From CATQHW01 sp965243545 (GTDB lineage: Bacteria; Spirochaetota; Spirochaetia; SZUA-6; Bin103): a DNA stretch of 64,000 bases. Shown in pieces: positions 39,356-47,241 of the stretch. The notes beneath the pieces were generated by a model. That model was not told the origin of the DNA and did no database searches. It was given only the letters and a program-made list of their open reading frames with translations. A program made the translations under genes and the position numbers. Within the stretch, counting starts at the first letter, position 1. Each line of letters opens with the position of its first letter. Location of the stretch: assembly GCA_965243545.1 (NCBI GenBank), contig OZ251573.1:496001-560000 (forward strand). Direction: 5' to 3'.

Positions 39356-39961
39356 ATGCTTCGCGGTCTGTCGTGTGCGGTCACCGCGTATTTCATGTAC
39401 ACCGTTCTCAACCTGGTCGCCGTCGCCGCGGCGATGGACCGGATGCAGGACCACCGCGCGGCCCTGCAGCGGAACGTGGAGAGGCTCAAGGAGATCAACC
39501 AGCGCCTGCGGGAGGAGTTCGACGCGCTGTCCACCAGCCCCGATCTGATCCGGTTGTACGCGCGGGAGATCGGCCTGTACGCGCCGGGCGAACGGGTGAT
39601 CCGGCTGCAGGGCGTCGGTGACCGTCCGCCGTTCTACGACGTCGGCACAGCCGAGCCGCGGCTCGACACGCCGCCGGCGCCCCGGTTCGCGTTCATGCTG
39701 GCCGGCATTGCCGCAGGAGGATTGCTCTATGTACGGCTCAGATTCCGTGACCGGTCGCGTGACGGCGAAGGGTCGGCCGACCACAGGTCGGGCGACGAGA
39801 GGGCGGTCGGCGAGAGGCCGGGCGACGCACGGTCGCGCGGCGAACGCACGAACCGCGGTGAACGCCCGCGCCGCGACCGTGTTGCGCCGGAGTCACCGGA
39901 GGCTCGCGCCGATCTGCTGCGCAACGTTACGCCGCGGCGGGTTGGCGATCCTGCCCGGTGA
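39356..39961 (+). CDS. FtsB/DivIC-like septum-formation protein with long basic tail
   Basis: ATG 39356 follows AAGGTAA. The protein has one N-terminal membrane segment (SCAVTAYFMYTVLNLVAVAAAM), a heptad coiled coil (MDRMQDHRAALQRNVERLKEINQRLREEFDAL) and the DivIC-type motif LIRLYAREIGLYAPGERVI. These mark the divisome FtsB/DivIC family. A second hydrophobic segment (FAFMLAGIAAGGLLYVRL) and a ~70-residue Arg/Asp/Glu/Gly repeat-like tail are unusual additions; the tail is encoded in the region that overlaps sua5 in another frame. Confidence 0.78.
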   Translation: MLRGLSCAVTAYFMYTVLNLVAVAAAMDRMQDHRAALQRNVERLKEINQRLREEFDALSTSPDLIRLYAREIGLYAPGERVIRLQGVGDRPPFYDVGTAEPRLDTPPAPRFAFMLAGIAAGGLLYVRLRFRDRSRDGEGSADHRSGDERAVGERPGDARSRGERTNRGERPRRDRVAPESPEARADLLRNVTPRRVGDPAR

Positions 39962-40451
39962 CACCATTTACGGCCTGATCGGCGCCGCTCCGGCGGCGGA
40001 GGCGCGCATTCGCCGGGTCAAGGGCCGCGCCTTGGACCATCCGCTCCTGGTGCTGATTCCCGATCCGGGATGGCTGTGGCGTTGCGGCGTCGCCGGCGAT
40101 CTGCCGGAGCGCCTGCTGCGCTACTGGCCGGGCGCGCTCACCATCGTCTTCCGGCGCGCCGGCGGCGGCACCGTGGGGGTCCGCGTGCCGGACGATCCGT
40201 TCCTGCGCGGGCTGGCGCGTTGCGTCGGCGCGCCGCTGTACTCCACCAGCGTCAACCGTTCCGGCCTGCCGCCGCTTGAGCGCGTGCCCCGGATCGTGGC
40301 CGCCTTCGGCGGCGCCGTCGATCTGATCGTGGACGGCGGCGAGCTGGCGGCGCCGGCGCCGTCGACGGTGGTCGACGCGACCCGGCGGCCGTGCCGGCTG
40401 CTCCGGCCGGGCGCGGTGGAGCTGCCGGCGCAGGTGTTGGCAAACCCCTGA
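39729..40451 (+). CDS. Threonylcarbamoyl-AMP synthase (Sua5/YrdC/TsaC)
   Basis: Makes threonylcarbamoyl-AMP for t6A37 in ANN-reading tRNAs. The core starts LRRGGLAILPGDTIYGLIGAAP and continues RRVKGRALDHPLLVLIPD, RYWPGALTIVFRR, VGVRVPDDPFLRGL, APLYSTSVNRSG and STVVDATRRPCRLLRPG. ATG 39729 has a textbook AGGAGG eight bases upstream, so the ~50-residue N-terminal extension (GRATRGRSARGRATHGRA-type repeats) appears to be translated, although the core needs only the GTG at 39858 or 39879. It overlaps the FtsB-like gene by 233 bp. Confidence 0.88.
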   Translation: MYGSDSVTGRVTAKGRPTTGRATRGRSARGRATHGRAANARTAVNARAATVLRRSHRRLAPICCATLRRGGLAILPGDTIYGLIGAAPAAEARIRRVKGRALDHPLLVLIPDPGWLWRCGVAGDLPERLLRYWPGALTIVFRRAGGGTVGVRVPDDPFLRGLARCVGAPLYSTSVNRSGLPPLERVPRIVAAFGGAVDLIVDGGELAAPAPSTVVDATRRPCRLLRPGAVELPAQVLANP

Positions 40452-40456
40452 GCTGG

Positions 40457-41296
40457 TCAGCGCTCCGGCACCGGCCCGGCCAGCAGGGCCGGCATCAGAT
40501 GCCGGTAGTGGAACAGGAAGAGCTGCTGCACGCCGCCGAAGAACCGGTGCTCCAGCTCGGTACCGGCGCGGCCCAGATAGCGGAAGTGCCACGGCTCGTA
40601 CTGGTAGCCGGTGATGTCCTGCAGCCCCTGCGGGTAGGAGAGCGAAAATCCGAAGCGCCGCGCGTTGGCCAGCATCCATTGCCCCTCGCGCGTCTCCCCG
40701 TAGCCAAGGTCGATGCTGCCAAAGTCGAGCGCGGTGCCGAGCTGATGCTGCGAATGACCGGGCCGGGCGACCAGCGTCGACGCCTGCTCCCGGCCGAGCC
40801 GCTCCACGTTGTAGTCGAACAGAAACGCCTGCCGGTCGAACGACCGGTACGTCGATGAGACGGTGACGTCGGTGCCGGCCAGGCGCGCCGCCGCGGTCAT
40901 GGCCGCCAAGTCGGGCAGCACCAGCGCCCGTATCCGCATCGACGCCCGCGTGACCGTCAGGCCGCGATGGTCAAGGTCGATCAGATCGGGCGGCCGGTAG
41001 TCCTGGTCGAGCGCGTGCTGCTTGTCGACCAGCACCAGCAGGTCGGCGGGCTGCCTCTGCGTCTTGGCCATCAGCTCCAGAAAGACGGCCGGCTCGGCCA
41101 GGATGCGGTTCCGCACCGATTCCGGGAGCGGTTCGAGCAGCGCGGTCAGATCGTCGCGCGTGACGTCGAACGCGGCGTGCAGCCGCGCCGGTTCCTCCGG
41201 CGCCGCGCACCCGGCCAGCACGGCCACTGACGCCAGCGCGATCGCCGCCAGGACGCCCCCCGCCGGCCGGCCGGGCCGGCCGCCGGCGCGGCTCAC
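40457..41296 (-). CDS. D-alanyl-D-alanine carboxypeptidase, VanY type (M15B), lipoprotein
   Basis: GTG 41296, after GGAGAT, opens a lipoprotein signal with lipobox LAGC (VLAAIALASVAVLAGC). The peptidase has the M15 zinc motifs GHSQHQLGTALDF (SxHxxGxAxD) and EPWHFRY, plus VSSTYRSFDRQAFLFDYNV. It trims the terminal D-Ala of peptidoglycan stem peptides in the periplasm. It converges with sua5 (5-nt gap). Confidence 0.9.
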   Translation of the reverse strand: MSRAGGRPGRPAGGVLAAIALASVAVLAGCAAPEEPARLHAAFDVTRDDLTALLEPLPESVRNRILAEPAVFLELMAKTQRQPADLLVLVDKQHALDQDYRPPDLIDLDHRGLTVTRASMRIRALVLPDLAAMTAAARLAGTDVTVSSTYRSFDRQAFLFDYNVERLGREQASTLVARPGHSQHQLGTALDFGSIDLGYGETREGQWMLANARRFGFSLSYPQGLQDITGYQYEPWHFRYLGRAGTELEHRFFGGVQQLFLFHYRHLMPALLAGPVPER

Positions 41297-41345
41297 GGGA
41301 TGATCTCCACCACCTCGGCCATGGCGCCGACCGGATGGAAGTCCC

Positions 41346-42185
41346 GTGGCGGCGGCTGCGACATGCGTCAATGGTAGGGATGTTGCCGCGCAGGCGACAA
41401 CCGCCTATGGTCGCTCCATCGATCGGGTTCGCGCTCTGACGCGCCGCCACATCAGATCGCCGGCTCTCATTCTGCGCACCACGCCGGTGGGGGAGATCAA
41501 CCGGCTGGTCACGCTCATCAGCCCGTCGGTCGGCGTGGTCCGCGCCATGGCGTACGGGGCGGCCAAGACCACCAGCCGTCTGCGGCTGGCTACCCTGCTG
41601 TTCATGCACGCCGACCTGCGCGTCTACCGCGATCCGGTCAAGGACAGCTACAAGATCACGGAAATCGCGTGCCGCGACGACTTCGGCGGCATCCGCGCCA
41701 GCGTGCCGCGCTACTTTGCGGCATCGCTGTGGGCGGAGGTGGTGCTCCGGTCGCCGGGCGCGGCCGAACCGGCCGACCTGTTCGCGCTCCTGCGCGACTG
41801 TCTGCTGGCGCTGCACGCGTGCGGCCCCGCCGCGCAGCGCGGCCTGTCGGCGCAGTTCATCTGGCGCTACCTCGGCCTTGCCGGCTTGCAGCCCGGCCTG
41901 CACGGCTGCGCGGCATGCGACCGGCCGTTGTCGCCGTCGGCCGCCGGCTACCTGTCCGAGCGGTACGGCGACGTCCGTTGCGCCGGCTGCGCCGCGCCGT
42001 CCGACGCAACGTTGAGCCCCGGCGCGCGCGCCTACCTCAGCCACACGGCGGCGCTCGCCCCGGCCCGCGCCGCGGCCGTGCGCTTGCAGGATGACCGCGG
42101 GTTGAGCGCCGTCCTGCACCGCATGGCGCAACGGGCGGTCGATGCGCCGCTCACCGCCCTGCAGGCGGGGATCGGGGTGCTGTGA
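41346..42185 (+). CDS. recO: DNA repair protein RecO
   Basis: RecFOR pathway mediator that loads RecA. OB-fold start SPALILRTTPVGEINRLVTLISPSVGVVRAMAYGAAKTTSRL, then FMHADLRVYRDPVKDSYKITE. The C-terminal domain has a Cys4 zinc site (GCAACDRPL ... VRCAGCAAP). GTG 41346 gives ~35 extra N-terminal residues without similarity; the family start would be near HIRSPALIL, where no ATG or GTG exists. Confidence 0.88.
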   Translation: MAAAATCVNGRDVAAQATTAYGRSIDRVRALTRRHIRSPALILRTTPVGEINRLVTLISPSVGVVRAMAYGAAKTTSRLRLATLLFMHADLRVYRDPVKDSYKITEIACRDDFGGIRASVPRYFAASLWAEVVLRSPGAAEPADLFALLRDCLLALHACGPAAQRGLSAQFIWRYLGLAGLQPGLHGCAACDRPLSPSAAGYLSERYGDVRCAGCAAPSDATLSPGARAYLSHTAALAPARAAAVRLQDDRGLSAVLHRMAQRAVDAPLTALQAGIGVL

Positions 42186-42248
42186 GCTCGGCCGGCACGG
42201 CGGTTGGCCGGCGTGGTGGGCGGCCCGGCGTGCGGGCGCGGTAGAGCG

Positions 42249-42845
42249 GTGCGAGTCTTCTTCGGGTTGCCGGTCCCGGACACCGCGGCGGCCGGCCTGC
42301 AGGCGTGGCGCCGGGCGGTCGCTCAGGAGCTGCCGGAGGCGCGGCTGACGCCGCCGGCCAACCTGCACGCGACGCTCCGCTTCATCGGCGAAGTGGACGC
42401 GGCGGAGGCGGGCCGTCTCAGCGGCGTCTGCCTGGAGGTGGCCGCCGGGGCGGCGCCGATCGCCGCCGCGTTCGCCGGTCTTGAGCTGCTGCCGTCGGCG
42501 GCGCGGCCGCGCGTGGTCTGTCTCCGCGTACGGGATGGCGCCGCCGAGCTGCAGGCGCTGGCCGACGCGTTGCGCGGGCGGCTCGGCGGCGGGCGTGACC
42601 GCCGGTTTCTGGCGCACGTCACCGTGGCCCGCGTCCGCCGCGTGGCGCCGCCGGCCGGCGAGCGCCTGCGCCGTCTGCGGCTGCCGGCGGCGCGCGGCGC
42701 GTTCCGGTCGCTGGTCCTGTTTCGGTCGGTGCTGCAGCCGTCCGGCGCCGCCTATCAGCCGCTGCAGGCCGCCGCGTTGGGCCAGGCCGCCGCTTTGGGC
42801 CGGGCCGCGGCGCCGGACGAAGCAGCGCCGGGTGGCGGCGGATGA
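42249..42845 (+). CDS. thpR: RNA 2',3'-cyclic phosphodiesterase (2'-5' RNA ligase family)
   Basis: 2H-phosphoesterase with both HxTx motifs: HATLRFIGEV (residues ~41-44) and HVTVARVRR. Start VRVFFGLPVPDTAAAGL is typical. It opens tRNA 2',3'-cyclic phosphates. The C-terminal tail is lengthened by an 18-bp repeat (QAAALGQAAALGRAAA). GTG 42249; overlaps recJ by 4 nt. Confidence 0.9.
   Translation: MRVFFGLPVPDTAAAGLQAWRRAVAQELPEARLTPPANLHATLRFIGEVDAAEAGRLSGVCLEVAAGAAPIAAAFAGLELLPSAARPRVVCLRVRDGAAELQALADALRGRLGGGRDRRFLAHVTVARVRRVAPPAGERLRRLRLPAARGAFRSLVLFRSVLQPSGAAYQPLQAAALGQAAALGRAAAPDEAAPGGGG
42768..42803 (+). repeat. 18-bp tandem repeat in thpR tail
   Basis: GCCGCCGCGTTGGGCCAG (42768-42785) and GCCGCCGCTTTGGGCCGG (42786-42803) encode AALGQA/AALGRA. 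Confidence 0.85.
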
Positions 42846-44632
42846 CCAGCCCCGTCCGGACGGAATGGCGGTTGCCGCCGGCCGCGGAATCGGCGGTCCG
42901 CGACGTGGCCGGCCGCCACCGGATCGATCGGCTCCTGGCCGCCGTGCTGGTCCGCCGGGGCGTCACCGCGCCGGACCGGGTGGCGGCGTTCCTGGGTAGC
43001 GGCCCGGCGCCGGTGACGCCGCTCGCCGGCATGCCGGCGGCGGTCGAGCTGATCAAAGGCTGCCGCGGCAAGCAGGTCTGCGTATTCGGCGATCCGGACG
43101 TCGACGGCATCGCCGCCGCGGCGATCATGGTGGAGCTGCTGCGCAGCGCCGGCGCGCGGGTGTCGTGGCGCGTGCCGGCGGGCGGCCGTCACGGACTGCG
43201 CGCCGGCGACCTGCAGTGGGCGCTGGAGGCGGGCGCCGCGTTGCTGGTCTGCGTGGATTGCACGATCGGCCCGGAGGATGCCGCGCAGGCTGCGCGCAAC
43301 GGCGCCGACGTGTTGGTGGTCGATCACCACCGGCCGCTCGACGGCGCGCCGGAAACGGCGGTGGTGCTCAATCCGGCGGCGGCCGGAGGCGGCGATGCCG
43401 AGCACCGGCTGGCCGCCGGCGCGGTCGCGCTGCGGCTGGCCGGAGCGGTGCGGGCGGCGATGGACGGGCCGCGGCGCGCCTCCGCGCGCGAGCTGCCGTA
43501 CGACTTGGCGGCGCTCAGCACGCTGGCCGACCGGATGCCCCTCACCGGCTGGAACCGGCGCATCACCGCGCGCGGCTTGGCTATGCTGGCGCGCGCCGGC
43601 CGCCTGGGGCTGCAGGAGCTGTGGCTGCGGGTAGGCCGCTCCGCGCCTGCGCCGACCGCCGAACAGGTGAGCCGCCTGCTCAATCCCGTGATCGGCTCCG
43701 CCGGCCGCTACAGCGAAGGCGGCCATGCCGTCGCGCTGCTGGTGAGCGATACGCACGCCGAGTGCGCGGACCTTGCCGACCGGTTGCAGGAGCTTAATGC
43801 GCGCCGGCGTAGCGAGACCGCGGACGCCTGGAATCGGCTGCTCCCGCGGGCGCGCCGCCTGGAGCGCGATCACCCGCGCGCGCGGTGCCTGGTGGTCGAC
43901 GACCTGCGGCTGGCGCGGGGCTTGGCCGGTCCGCTGGCCTTCCGGCTGAGCCGGCTGTTGCGCCGGTCGGTGGCGGTGGTCACCTGCGACGAAGGTTCGA
44001 TCAGCGGCTCGATCCGCAGCCCGGACGACGGCCATGACGCGCTACGGCTCCTGGCGGAGGCGGACGGCCTGCTCAGTACGCGCGGCGGCCATCGCTTGGC
44101 CGCCGGGTTCGTGGCGCCGGCCGGCGCTCTTGCCGACCTGCGCCGGCGCTGGTCCGGCCCGGCGGGCGCCGGACGCGCCGAGCGCGGCGGCGCCGGGACG
44201 GTGCGGTCCCTCGACGCGGACGTGCCGGCGCGCGAGCTCACCCCGGCGCTCGACCGGCTGGTCGCCGCGTTCGAGCCGACCGGGGTCGGCAACGCCCCAT
44301 TGGTCCTGCGGACGCGCGGGCTGCAGGTGGCGGAGGTGAGCCTGTTCGGCCGCGCGTCCGAGCACTGCAAGCTGTTGCTCGACGCCGGGCGGTATCGCTG
44401 GCCGGCGCTGTTCTGGGGCGCCGGCGGCGCAGCCGGCGCCCGGATCGTCCCCGGCGGCGTGGTGGACGTCGTCTACCGCCTGGAGCCCGACTACGCGGAC
44501 GGTCAGCGGCGGTTGCGCATGGTCGTGCTCGACCTGGCGCCGAGCGATGCGCAGGCGGCCGGCAAGCGGCGTGCGGCCCGGCAGACGGTGTGCGGGGCAA
44601 GCGGTTTGACAGCGGCGAGTATCAGGTTATGA
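42842..44632 (+). CDS. recJ: Single-stranded-DNA-specific exonuclease RecJ
   Basis: 5'-3' exonuclease in RecFOR repair, next to recO. DHH-family motifs: CVFGDPDVDGIAAAA (the DxDxD motif; Pro replaces the usual Tyr), VCVDCTIGPEDAA, LVVDHHRP, LSTLADRMPL. DHHA1 has STRGGHRLAAGF. A C-terminal OB-fold ends VVDVVYRLEPDYADGQRRLRMVVLDL. 596 aa, complete. The ATG at 42842 overlaps the thpR stop. Confidence 0.94.
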   Translation: MTSPVRTEWRLPPAAESAVRDVAGRHRIDRLLAAVLVRRGVTAPDRVAAFLGSGPAPVTPLAGMPAAVELIKGCRGKQVCVFGDPDVDGIAAAAIMVELLRSAGARVSWRVPAGGRHGLRAGDLQWALEAGAALLVCVDCTIGPEDAAQAARNGADVLVVDHHRPLDGAPETAVVLNPAAAGGGDAEHRLAAGAVALRLAGAVRAAMDGPRRASARELPYDLAALSTLADRMPLTGWNRRITARGLAMLARAGRLGLQELWLRVGRSAPAPTAEQVSRLLNPVIGSAGRYSEGGHAVALLVSDTHAECADLADRLQELNARRRSETADAWNRLLPRARRLERDHPRARCLVVDDLRLARGLAGPLAFRLSRLLRRSVAVVTCDEGSISGSIRSPDDGHDALRLLAEADGLLSTRGGHRLAAGFVAPAGALADLRRRWSGPAGAGRAERGGAGTVRSLDADVPARELTPALDRLVAAFEPTGVGNAPLVLRTRGLQVAEVSLFGRASEHCKLLLDAGRYRWPALFWGAGGAAGARIVPGGVVDVVYRLEPDYADGQRRLRMVVLDLAPSDAQAAGKRRAARQTVCGASGLTAASIRL

Positions 44633-44633
44633 T
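44606..44633 (+). promoter_or_regulatory. Sigma70-type promoter of rpsU
   Basis: Perfect -35 TTGACA (44606-44611), 16-nt spacer, -10 TATGAT (44628-44633), overlapping the end of recJ, 60 nt before rpsU. Confidence 0.78.
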
Positions 44634-44692
44634 AGGCGCACGCGGCAGTCGCCGGCGCGCCGCGCCGGCCGGCCGCGAAGGAGGTAGGGGCC

Positions 44693-44902
44693 ATAGCGTA
44701 CGTGCAGGTCGGGGAAGAGGAACTCCTCGAAAAGGCGCTGAAGCGGTTCAAGCGCATCGTGGAGAAGGAAGGGATCGTCCGTGAGTGGAAGCGCCGCGAG
44801 TACTTTGAGAAGCCGTCGACCGTTCGCAACAAGCGGCGCAAGGCGATGGAGCGCAAGCGCCTGAAGAAGCTGCGCAAGATACAGACCCAGCAGAAGCGCT
44901 GA
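44693..44902 (+). CDS. rpsU: 30S ribosomal protein bS21 (apparent ATA start codon)
   Basis: Small subunit protein involved in mRNA initiation. The sequence EELLEKALKRFKRIVEKEGIVREWKRREYFEKPSTVRNKRRKA is unmistakable bS21. AAGGAGG at 44678-44684 sits 8 nt before ATA-GCG-TAC-GTG, which would give the typical bS21 N-terminus MAYVQVGEEE. The first conventional start, GTG 44702, would be 17 nt from the Shine-Dalgarno and would drop the family's first three residues. I therefore place the start at the ATA (44693). 69 aa. Confidence 0.9.
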   Translation: MAYVQVGEEELLEKALKRFKRIVEKEGIVREWKRREYFEKPSTVRNKRRKAMERKRLKKLRKIQTQQKR

Positions 44903-44931
44903 CAGGCCCGCGCGCGGCGCCGGAGCGCGGC

Positions 44932-44960
44932 TTGACGGGCGCCGTCCGTTGTGTTACATT
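44932..44960 (+). promoter_or_regulatory. Promoter of tRNA-fMet
   Basis: TTGACG (44932-44937), 17-nt spacer, TACATT (44955-44960), 18 nt upstream of the tRNA. Confidence 0.65.
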
Positions 44961-44978
44961 TGGCTCTGACCGGAAAGA

Positions 44979-45051
44979 CGCAGGGTAGAGCAGTTGGCAG
45001 CTCGTCGGGCTCATAACCCGGAGGTCGCAGGTTCGAATCCTGCCCCTGCTA
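44979..45051 (+). tRNA. Initiator tRNA-fMet (anticodon CAT)
   Basis: 73-nt cloverleaf. The anticodon stem has the three consecutive G-C pairs of initiators (TCGGGCTCATAACCCGG), and position 1 is unpaired: C1 faces T72. The T arm is CGCAGGTTCGAATCCTGC. CCA not encoded. Confidence 0.93.
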
Positions 45052-45062
45052 TTCGTTCAGGA

Positions 45063-45084
45063 GCGGCCCTGACCCACGGGCCGC
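45063..45084 (+). terminator. Hairpin after tRNA-fMet
   Basis: Seven-bp stem GCGGCCC/GGGCCGC with an 8-nt loop, 12 nt after the tRNA. No T tract follows, so its function as a terminator is uncertain. Confidence 0.35.
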
Positions 45085-45151
45085 CGTCGTCGGATCGCCG
45101 GCGTGGTCGCCAAGCCCGGTAGTGTTGCCAAGCTGGAACGTTGAGCCGGCG

Positions 45152-45187
45152 GTGCTGGTCAAGCCGGCCGTGTTGGTCAAGCCGGCC
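45152..45187. repeat. 18-bp tandem repeat in intergenic DNA
   Basis: GTGCTGGTCAAGCCGGCC (45152-45169) and GTGTTGGTCAAGCCGGCC (45170-45187). The surrounding gap 45085-45339 also has a near-duplicate GACCCGTCCCGATCC/GGCCCGTCCCGATCC pair (45217-45250). Otherwise I see no gene in it. Confidence 0.85.
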
Positions 45188-45339
45188 GTGCGGCGTGTAC
45201 GGATACCTGCCTCAGACCCGTCCCGATCCGGAGGCCCGTCCCGATCCCGGCCACCATCCTATTGGGGAAAGCGCGGCGCCCATCGGGCGGCCCGAGCTCA
45301 CCGGGACGGAAAGCGGAGATGGAACGGGATGGAAAAATA

Positions 45340-45412
45340 TAGCGGCGAAGGGACTCGAACCCCTGACCCAGCGGATATGAGCCGCTTGCTCTGCCACCTG
45401 AGCTACGCCGCC
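45340..45412 (-). tRNA. tRNA with CAT anticodon: elongator Met (or Ile2)
   Basis: Minus-strand cloverleaf: acceptor GGCGGCG/CGCCGCT with a G-T first pair, discriminator A. Anticodon stem AGCGG/CCGCT with loop CTCATAT gives CAT. T arm AGGGGTTCGAGTCCCTT. Lack of the initiator G-C run makes it an elongator Met or, if modified by TilS, an AUA-reading Ile tRNA; the sequence alone does not decide. Confidence 0.9.
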
Positions 45413-45422
45413 ATGCATCTGT

Positions 45423-45451
45423 AGGTAAGCGTATCGCGCCCGTGATGTCAA
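45423..45451 (-). promoter_or_regulatory. Likely promoter of the minus-strand CAT tRNA
   Basis: On the minus strand, a perfect TTGACA (complement of 45446-45451), 17-nt spacer and TTACCT (complement of 45423-45428), 10 nt before the tRNA. The -35 overlaps the first codons of the histidine kinase gene on the other strand. Confidence 0.5.
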
Positions 45452-47241
45452 GGTCCGGTGAGGTGTCCGGGCGGGACCGGGAGCTGATCGCGTTGGGCGC
45501 GCTGGCGGCGGCGGTCACCGTCTTCTACTTGGCGCGGCTGGTCGCTGGCGGCGACCTGGCGGCCGCCGGCGGCGAACTGCCTGTCCGCGTCGGCGGGCCG
45601 TCCGCCGGCGCTCCGGCGCGGCCGCTCGACCGCGTGCTCATCCCGGCGGCGGCGGCCGGGATGCTCGTCGCCGGCTCGCTCCTGCTGCGCTGCATGACGT
45701 ACCGGCCGGCGTGCCGCATGGCGGCGCTGGCCGCATTCAGCCACGCGGTCACGGTCGCCGTGCGGCCGTTCTCCGCCGAGTCGGTGGTGAGCCACGCCGT
45801 CGCGCAGAGCGGCAACTTCACCCCGATCCTCCTGGTCCTGGCGGTGCTGGCGTTGCCGCAGCGCCGATGGCCGGGGCGCGCGCGGATCGCGGCGGCGGCC
45901 GCCGGCATCGGTTTCGCCGGGCTCACGACGGCGGTCCGCGTCGCCGCCTTCCCGGGCGCGGCAGCCGGCGATCCGGTCTGGCTGGCGCGGCATGAGCTTG
46001 CCGGCGCCGTGGCCGCCGGCGGCGCTGCGGTCGCCGTGGCCGCCGCCGTGATCCTGTTGGCGGCGGCGTACCGGAGCCCGCACGCGGCCGGCGGGCGGGA
46101 AGCGGTCCTGTGGGCGATCGGCGGCGCGTTGGTGTCGTTGCCCGCGTGGCTGCTGCTGCGGCTCCCGGCGTACGCCGTCGATCGCGGGGCGGAAGGGGTC
46201 GCGGGGTTGGCGGGCGCGGTAGCCGATCTGTTGCTCCTGCCTCTGCCGATCTTCTTCCTGGTCGGCGCCCAACGCATCCGTAGCGTCGACCAGCGCCGGG
46301 CGGCCAACCGGTTCGTGGCGACGTTGGTGGTCGTTGCGGCATTGTTCCTGTTCATCATGATCGCTGGCGATTCCCCGCAACGGCAGATCGCGGCCAGCTA
46401 CGGGCTCACCGATCGCGTCGCCGGATTCCTGGTGCTGGCGCCGGTCTTTGTCGCGCTGTTCGCGTTGCACGCCGTGCTGGTGCGGGCGTTCGACCGCGCC
46501 GGCGGCGCGGGGCGCGCACCGGCGCCGCCGGGCGGAACGGACGGGTCGCGCGGCGTGCGGGACGTGCGCATGCTGGCCCGATCGCTGCACCGTTCGCTCG
46601 GCGGCTCGCTGAGCGGGGCGGCGGGCTCCTTGCAGGCGCTGGAGTCCGAGCTGGAGTCGGAACGGGACCGCTCCCCGCAGGCCGGCGCCGCCCCGCGGCA
46701 GCTGCCGCGTGACGCCCTGGACAGCATACGCGGCTTTCGGCAGACGGCGCTCACCGTGCTCGCCGCCCTGCGGCGGCTCGACGCCGGCACCCGGGCCGGG
46801 AGCGCGGTGGTCGCCGTGCAGGTCTCCGATCTGTTCGCGGCGGCACACCGGCGCGCCGTGCGAAGCGCCGACCTGCGCGCGGTGCTGACCGACGGCGGCG
46901 GCCTGTTCGTGGCGTGCGACCCCGCGGAGATGGCGCGGGCGGTGGCAGAGTTGCTGCTGAACGCGGAGGAAGCGGGTCTTCGTCCGCGGGCGCGCATCGC
47001 CGTGCGGGCGCGGGCGCAGGGCGGCCACGTCGTGATCGAGGTCGAGGACTCGGGCGCCCGTCCGCTCGGCCCGGCGCGGTCGCGCGTGTTCGAGCCGTTC
47101 TACTCGACCAAGCCGGGCCATGACGGACTCGGCCTCTACATCAGCCGCGCGCTCGTGGAACACAACGGCGGCTCGCTGGTGCTGGAGCGGGGCGCCCAGG
47201 GCACCTGCGCGGTCGTCACCCTGCCGGCGGCCGGCCCATGA
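45445..47241 (+). CDS. Membrane-embedded sensor histidine kinase, orphan
   Basis: About 350 N-terminal residues form eight or so membrane segments (for example LIALGALAAAVTVFYLARLVAGG, LLLLPLPIFFLVGA, FVATLVVVAALFLFIMIAG) with no recognisable sensor domain. The kinase part has a possible phospho-acceptor in MLARSLHRSLGGSLSGAAGSL and a clear HATPase: MARAVAELLLNAEEAG (N box), VEDSGARP (G1), FEPFYSTKPGHDGLGLYISRALVEHNGG (F and G2 boxes). No response regulator is adjacent. ATG 45445, with GTG 45442 just before. The end overlaps rnhA by 4 nt. Confidence 0.82.
   Translation: MSRSGEVSGRDRELIALGALAAAVTVFYLARLVAGGDLAAAGGELPVRVGGPSAGAPARPLDRVLIPAAAAGMLVAGSLLLRCMTYRPACRMAALAAFSHAVTVAVRPFSAESVVSHAVAQSGNFTPILLVLAVLALPQRRWPGRARIAAAAAGIGFAGLTTAVRVAAFPGAAAGDPVWLARHELAGAVAAGGAAVAVAAAVILLAAAYRSPHAAGGREAVLWAIGGALVSLPAWLLLRLPAYAVDRGAEGVAGLAGAVADLLLLPLPIFFLVGAQRIRSVDQRRAANRFVATLVVVAALFLFIMIAGDSPQRQIAASYGLTDRVAGFLVLAPVFVALFALHAVLVRAFDRAGGAGRAPAPPGGTDGSRGVRDVRMLARSLHRSLGGSLSGAAGSLQALESELESERDRSPQAGAAPRQLPRDALDSIRGFRQTALTVLAALRRLDAGTRAGSAVVAVQVSDLFAAAHRRAVRSADLRAVLTDGGGLFVACDPAEMARAVAELLLNAEEAGLRPRARIAVRARAQGGHVVIEVEDSGARPLGPARSRVFEPFYSTKPGHDGLGLYISRALVEHNGGSLVLERGAQGTCAVVTLPAAGP

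Noticed and set aside
45085..45339. Short frames between the two CAT-anticodon tRNAs
   Set aside because: They coincide with tandem duplications, have no ribosome binding site, and one reads through the tRNA gene.
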